This document shows, in pieces, positions 7,130 through 10,745 of a stretch of DNA of 10,745 nucleotides. This DNA is from JAAYZQ01 sp034428935 (GTDB lineage Bacteria > Chloroflexota > Anaerolineae > JAAYZQ01), in assembly GCA_034428935.1 (NCBI GenBank), contig DAOUHB010000012.1, positions 1-10,745 of the forward strand, given 5' to 3'. Position numbers and translations under genes: made by a program. Below the pieces are notes generated by a model, which was not told the origin of the DNA, ran no database searches, and saw only the letters and a list, made by a program, of their open reading frames with translations. How positions within the stretch are numbered: the stretch's first letter is position 1; every line of letters begins with the position of its first letter.

Positions 7130-8362
7130 ATGAACATTGTCGTCATCGGCACGCTGGACACCAAGGGGCCCGAGGTGGGCTTCTTGCGGGAGGAGGTGGC
7201 CAGGCGCGGCCACTCGCCCCTGGTCATCGACCCCGGCATCCTGGGCGCGCCGGCCATCCCGGCGGACGTCAGCCGCGAGGAGGTGGCCCGGGCGGGCGAG
7301 CACGAGCTGGCCGCCCTGGTGGCCAGCGGCGACCGGCAGCTCTGCCAGCGGGCCATGATCGACGGCCTGGTGCAGGTCGTCCGCCGGCTGCACGCCGAGG
7401 GCCGGGTGGACGGCATTGTCGCCGTGGGTGGTGCCCAGGGGACGGCCATGGCCACAGCCGCCATGCGCGCCCTGCCCGTGGGCCTGCCCAAGGTCATGGT
7501 CTCCACCGTGGCCTGCGGCCAGACCACCTTTGGTCCCTACGTGGGCACCAAGGACGTGGCCATGATCCACTCGGTAGCCGATATCCTGGGGCTCAACCGG
7601 GTGACCATGCGCATCCTGGCCCAGGCGGCCGCGGCGGTCACGGCCATGGCCGAGGTGGGAGCCGAAGCGGAGCGTGGCGATGGCGAGCTGGTGGCCATCA
7701 CCCAGGCGGGCATCACCACGCCGGGTGTCATGGCCGTCAAGGAGCGGCTGGAGGCCCTGGGTTTCGAGGTGATTGCCTTTCACTGCAACGGCATCGGCGG
7801 CCAGGCGATGGAGGAGCTGGTACACGACGGCGCCATCAAGGGCGTCGTCGACTATTCACCCCACGAGGTCACCGACTTGCTCTTTGAGGGGCTGATGCCG
7901 GCCATGCCCGGCCGCCTGGAGGCCGCCGGGCAGATGGGCATCCCCCAGGTGGTGGTCCCCGGCGCCACCGACATCCGGCTTCACGGCCGCCCCGAGGAGC
8001 TGCCCGAGGATCTGCGGGCGCGGGCCTGCGTCCAGCACACGCCGACCCACACCCACGTGCGGGCCACCGCCGAGGAGATGGCGGCCGTGGGCCGCTGGAT
8101 CGCCGAGCGGCTGAACGCCGGGCAGGGACCGCGGGCGGTGCTCATCCCCGAGCAGGGCTACAGCATGTTGAACCGCCGCGGCCAGGTGTTGTGGGACGAG
8201 CCTGCCAACCGGGCCTTTGCGACGGCCATGGAAGAGATGCTGCTCCCCGACGTGGAGCTGATTTCGCTGGACGCGCACATCAACGATGCCTCCTTTGCCG
8301 AGGCCGTGGTCCAGGCATTTCTCCGGCTGCGGGCCGTGCAGCGCGGGCCGGCTCAGGGGTAG
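7130..8362 (+). CDS. Tm-1-like ATP-binding domain protein (UPF0261), copy B
   Basis: A 410-residue paralogue of the gene at 3805-5073 with the same full-length architecture. It has GTLDTKGPE at residues 7-15, the glycine loop GGAQGTAM from residue 100, AAMRALPVGLPKVMVSTVA, and FGPYVGTKD ending at Asp142. The second half carries ITTPGVMAVKERLEALGFEV, HCNGIGGQAMEEL, DYSPHEVTDLL, IPEQGYSMLN and a final LDAHINDASFAEAVV block. It differs from copy A at the glycine loop (GGAQGTA against GGGQGTS), in ACGQTTFGPY against ASGNFQFGPY, and in IPEQGYSM against LPAQGFSM. These sit in or near likely ligand pockets, so the two may form a heteromer or act on different substrates. The neighbouring URO-D genes give each copy its own partner. 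Biochemical function is not established; ATP binding is inferred from the family. Confidence 0.9.
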   Translation: MNIVVIGTLDTKGPEVGFLREEVARRGHSPLVIDPGILGAPAIPADVSREEVARAGEHELAALVASGDRQLCQRAMIDGLVQVVRRLHAEGRVDGIVAVGGAQGTAMATAAMRALPVGLPKVMVSTVACGQTTFGPYVGTKDVAMIHSVADILGLNRVTMRILAQAAAAVTAMAEVGAEAERGDGELVAITQAGITTPGVMAVKERLEALGFEVIAFHCNGIGGQAMEELVHDGAIKGVVDYSPHEVTDLLFEGLMPAMPGRLEAAGQMGIPQVVVPGATDIRLHGRPEELPEDLRARACVQHTPTHTHVRATAEEMAAVGRWIAERLNAGQGPRAVLIPEQGYSMLNRRGQVLWDEPANRAFATAMEEMLLPDVELISLDAHINDASFAEAVVQAFLRLRAVQRGPAQG

Positions 8363-8386
8363 GGGGACGGCGCGGTGAGGGCGACC

Positions 8387-9520
8387 ATGAGCCCGCGGGA
8401 GCGGGTGCTGGCGGCGGTCGATCGCCAGGGGCCCGACCGGGTGCCCATCGACGTGGGGGGCACTTCCTTCAGCACGGTCATCGGGCAGGCCTACGAGCGG
8501 CTGAAGGCCGGCCTGGGCGTGGGCGGTGAGACGGCCTACATGAAGCGAAAATCGCGCAGCGCCCTGCTGGACGAGGCCGTGGCGCGGCGGCTGGCCGCCG
8601 ACACCCGGCCGCTCCTGGTGGGCAGCCCCGACGGCTGGCAGGACGTCTATTTTGACGACGGTTCGTTCCGCGACGAATTTGGCGTGGTCTGGCGCCGGGC
8701 GGGCGACGGGCATTATGCCCCCCTGGGCAACCCCCTGTGCGAGGCGGGCCTCAACGAGCTGGCGACCTATCCCTGGCCCGATCCCTACAATCCGGGGCGC
8801 GTACGGGGCTTGCGCGACGCGGCTCGGCGGCTCCACGAGGAGGGCGAGTACGCCGTCGTCCTGTCCATGCCAGTGGGCTTTGTCCACCTCAGCCAGTACC
8901 TGCGGGGCTACGAGCAGTGGCTCATGGACATTGTCCTCAACCCCGAGTTCCTGGATGCCCTGATGGACGGCGCCCTGGCCTGGTGGATGACGCTCTGCGC
9001 GTCCGTCCTGGAAGAGGTGGGGCCCTACGTCGACGTCGTCGCCCTGGCCGACGACGTGGCCTTTCACGACCGGCCCATGGTGGACCTGGCGCGCTACCGG
9101 CGCCTCTTCAAGCCCCGCCACGAGCAGATGGTGCGCTGTGTCAAAGAACGCTCCGACGCCCGGGTGCTCTACCACTGCTGCGGCGCCGTGCGCTCACTGG
9201 TAAACGAATTTGTCGAGATTGGCGTCGATGCCCTCAACCCGGTGCAGGTTTCATCGGCGGGCATGGACACGGCGGCCCTGAAGGCCGAATTCGGGGAGCG
9301 GATGAGCTTCTGGGGGGCCATCGACACGCAGCGTGTCCTCCCCCGGGGCACACCCGAGGAGGTGCGGGCCGAGGTGCGGCAGCGCATCGCCGACCTGGGC
9401 CCGGGCGGCGGCTACGTCCTGGCGGCCGTGCACAACGTCCAGGAAGACGTGCCGCCGGAGAACATCCTGGCCATGGCCGACGCGGCCATGGAGTTTGGAG
9501 GCCTGGGGGACCATGTTTAG
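8387..9520 (+). CDS. Uroporphyrinogen decarboxylase (URO-D) fold family protein, copy B
   Basis: A 377-residue URO-D superfamily protein with the standard opening MSPRERVLAAVDRQGPDRVP. The barrel ends in VLYHCCGAVRSLV (His263-Cys264-Cys265-Gly266), VDALNPVQVSSAGMD, FWGAIDTQRVLPRGTPEEV and GPGGGYVLAAVHNVQEDVP. His263 and Cys265 fit the H-x-C part of the MtaA/MtbA zinc site. The distal Cys is absent, and the matching region reads AVHN, so a His might replace it. That makes alkyl transfer to or from a thiol or cobamide possible, but no corrinoid protein is seen. ATG 8387, with GAGGG 5 bases before it, gives the usual family start; GTG 8375 would add four residues. It begins 24 bases after UPF0261 copy B and overlaps the RuBisCO-like gene by 8 bases, so the two are probably translationally coupled. 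Confidence 0.87.
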   Translation: MSPRERVLAAVDRQGPDRVPIDVGGTSFSTVIGQAYERLKAGLGVGGETAYMKRKSRSALLDEAVARRLAADTRPLLVGSPDGWQDVYFDDGSFRDEFGVVWRRAGDGHYAPLGNPLCEAGLNELATYPWPDPYNPGRVRGLRDAARRLHEEGEYAVVLSMPVGFVHLSQYLRGYEQWLMDIVLNPEFLDALMDGALAWWMTLCASVLEEVGPYVDVVALADDVAFHDRPMVDLARYRRLFKPRHEQMVRCVKERSDARVLYHCCGAVRSLVNEFVEIGVDALNPVQVSSAGMDTAALKAEFGERMSFWGAIDTQRVLPRGTPEEVRAEVRQRIADLGPGGGYVLAAVHNVQEDVPPENILAMADAAMEFGGLGDHV

Positions 9521-10745
9521 CACGACGTTCGCCTATCCCGAGGATCTGGCCGGCAAGGGCTATGTCATTGCCACCTACTACCTGGAGGCGGACCCCGCCG
9601 TGGACATCGTGGCCAAGGCGGCGTCCTTTGCCGTGGGCCAGAGCGTCGGCACCTGGCTGCCGGTGCCGGGCATCACCCCGGAGATGCAGGAGCGGCACAC
9701 CGGGCGCGTGGTGGCCATCTATGACGTGCCGCCCCTGGAGCTGGCGCCCGATCCGCCGCCCGCGGGCCGGCGCTCCTTTTTCGTCCAGATCGCCTTTCCC
9801 GAGGTCAACTTTGGCTCGCAGATCCCCATGTTGCTGACAACCCTGCTGGGCAACGACGTCTCGACGGCCACGCAGCTCAAGCTCGTGGACCTGGCCCTGT
9901 CGCCCAGCTTTGTCGCCGGCTTTGGGGGGCCCAAGTTCGGCATCGAGGGCCTGCGGACCGCCCTGGGGATCCCGCGGCGGCCCATCCTGCTGAACATGAT
10001 CAAGCCCTGCACCGGCTTTGGCCCCGAGGTGGGCGCCAGGTTTTTTGCCGAGTCGGCCCGGGGCGGCGTGGATATTATCAAGGACGACGAGCTGCTGGGC
10101 AACACGACCTTTAGCCCCATGCTAGAGCGCGTGCGCGCCTACACCGCCGCCGCGGAACAGGTCTACCAGGAAATCGGGCACCGGGCCGTCTATTGTCCCA
10201 ACATCACCGACCGCCCGGAGCGGATCGTGGAGAATGCCCAGCGCGCCCAGGAACTGGGGGCCGGCATGGTCATGATCAACGGCGTGGCGGCCGGCCTGGG
10301 GATGGTCCAGGCCGTGGCTGAGGACCCGTCGGTTACGATTCCCATCCTGAGCCACTATGCCGGCACCGGTACCCTGACCGAGAACCCGCGGGCCGGCATC
10401 TCATCGCCGCTGCTCCTGGGCAAGCTGACCCGGCTGGCCGGAGCCGACGCGGGGGCCCTGGGCTCGGTCTATAGCAGCTACCCGCTGCTCCGGGACAAGT
10501 ACTTGCGGATTGTTCATAATCAGACCATGCCCTTGTTCGACCTGAAGCCCACTCTGCCCTGCGTGGGCGGCGGAATCCACCCCGGCAACACCCCGCGCAT
10601 CGTGGAGGACGTGGGCCTGGACGTGATGTTGGGCGTGGGTGGTGCCATCCAGGGGCATCCCGGCGGGGCGGCGGCCGGCGGCCGCGCCATGCGCCAGGCC
10701 ATCGACGCTGCCGTGGAGGGCGTGCCCCTGGCCGAAAAGGCCCGG
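9513..10745 (+). CDS. RuBisCO-like protein (form IV type), 3' truncated
   Basis: 411 residues are visible and no stop is reached; large-subunit homologues are about this long, so only a few residues are probably missing. The N-terminal domain has VIATYYLEADPAVDIVAKAA and SVGTW (44-48), as in RuBisCO. Retained active-site features are Asn114 (spinach N123), Lys164 in MIKP (K175), the metal-binding KDDE at 190-193 with carbamylatable Lys190 (K201, D203, E204), and His281 (H294). The phosphate loops VGGGIHPG (Gly352-354) and GVGGAIQGHPGG (Gly376-377) are also kept. Changed positions are E60 to Gly42, K177 to Cys166, R295 to Tyr282, H327 to Ala near 315, the loop-6 K334 region to a VYSSY segment, and S379 to Gly. 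It therefore cannot be a CO2-fixing RuBisCO. It should bind Mg2+ and a phosphorylated ligand, and may enolise, isomerise or transcarboxylate it. The ATG overlaps the URO-D stop; GGAGG lies 11 bases upstream. Confidence 0.92.
   Translation, partial: MFSTTFAYPEDLAGKGYVIATYYLEADPAVDIVAKAASFAVGQSVGTWLPVPGITPEMQERHTGRVVAIYDVPPLELAPDPPPAGRRSFFVQIAFPEVNFGSQIPMLLTTLLGNDVSTATQLKLVDLALSPSFVAGFGGPKFGIEGLRTALGIPRRPILLNMIKPCTGFGPEVGARFFAESARGGVDIIKDDELLGNTTFSPMLERVRAYTAAAEQVYQEIGHRAVYCPNITDRPERIVENAQRAQELGAGMVMINGVAAGLGMVQAVAEDPSVTIPILSHYAGTGTLTENPRAGISSPLLLGKLTRLAGADAGALGSVYSSYPLLRDKYLRIVHNQTMPLFDLKPTLPCVGGGIHPGNTPRIVEDVGLDVMLGVGGAIQGHPGGAAAGGRAMRQAIDAAVEGVPLAEKAR

Noticed and set aside
7856..9175. Long minus-strand open frame (439 codons) opposite UPF0261-B and URO-D-B
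   Set aside because: Same antisense artefact of GC-rich codon use; no recognisable domain.
5079..9520. Assigning the URO-D-fold proteins to haem biosynthesis (hemE)
   Set aside because: Two diverged copies lie in a catabolic context, the N-terminal RQAGR-type motif is absent, and no other tetrapyrrole genes are nearby.
9513..10745. Reading the RuBisCO homologue as a genuine CO2-fixing RuBisCO
   Set aside because: Residues matching K177, R295, H327 and the loop-6 lysine K334 are missing, no small-subunit or phosphoribulokinase gene is seen, and the neighbours are catabolic.

Overview
The window is about 10.7 kb of GC-rich DNA, packed with genes that all lie on the + strand. There is no RNA gene, CRISPR array, insertion sequence or visible terminator, and no gene-free stretch longer than about 75 bases. 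Codon third positions are strongly G/C, starts include ATG, GTG and TTG, and several genes have GGAGG-type ribosome binding sites. Protein style and gene mix fit a high-GC environmental bacterium. Chloroflexota (Caldilineae/Anaerolineae-like) is my guess, from general resemblance only.

Layout: (1) 1-2173 holds a MoxR-type AAA+ ATPase, cut by the left edge, and a CoxE-type VWA protein. This is the classic chaperone pair that remodels or matures metalloenzymes. (2) 2185-2928 is a GntR-type regulator with a UTRA ligand-binding domain and a TTG start. (3) 2965-3792 is a metallo-beta-lactamase-fold hydrolase of the AHL-lactonase-like group. (4) 3805-9520 is a repeated module: Tm-1-like/UPF0261 ATP-binding protein, URO-D-fold protein, DhnA/LsrF-type class I aldolase, second UPF0261 protein, second URO-D-fold protein. 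(5) 9513-10745 is a RuBisCO-like protein (form IV type), with 411 residues visible before the right edge.

From the regulator onward, gaps are 5 to 36 bases, apart from one 8-base overlap (URO-D B/RuBisCO-like protein). This looks like one operon for breakdown of an unidentified small molecule, probably a sugar acid, lactone or phosphorylated carbohydrate. A reasonable but unproven reading is that the hydrolase opens a lactone or ester, the UPF0261 proteins perform an ATP-dependent step, the aldolase cleaves a C-C bond, and the RuBisCO-like protein performs an enolisation, isomerisation or transcarboxylation. The URO-D-fold proteins would do a decarboxylation or methyl transfer. No transporter, classical sugar kinase or dehydrogenase is visible, so the substrate cannot be named. 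The most unusual features are the doubled UPF0261/URO-D module around one aldolase and the altered active site of the RuBisCO-like protein.
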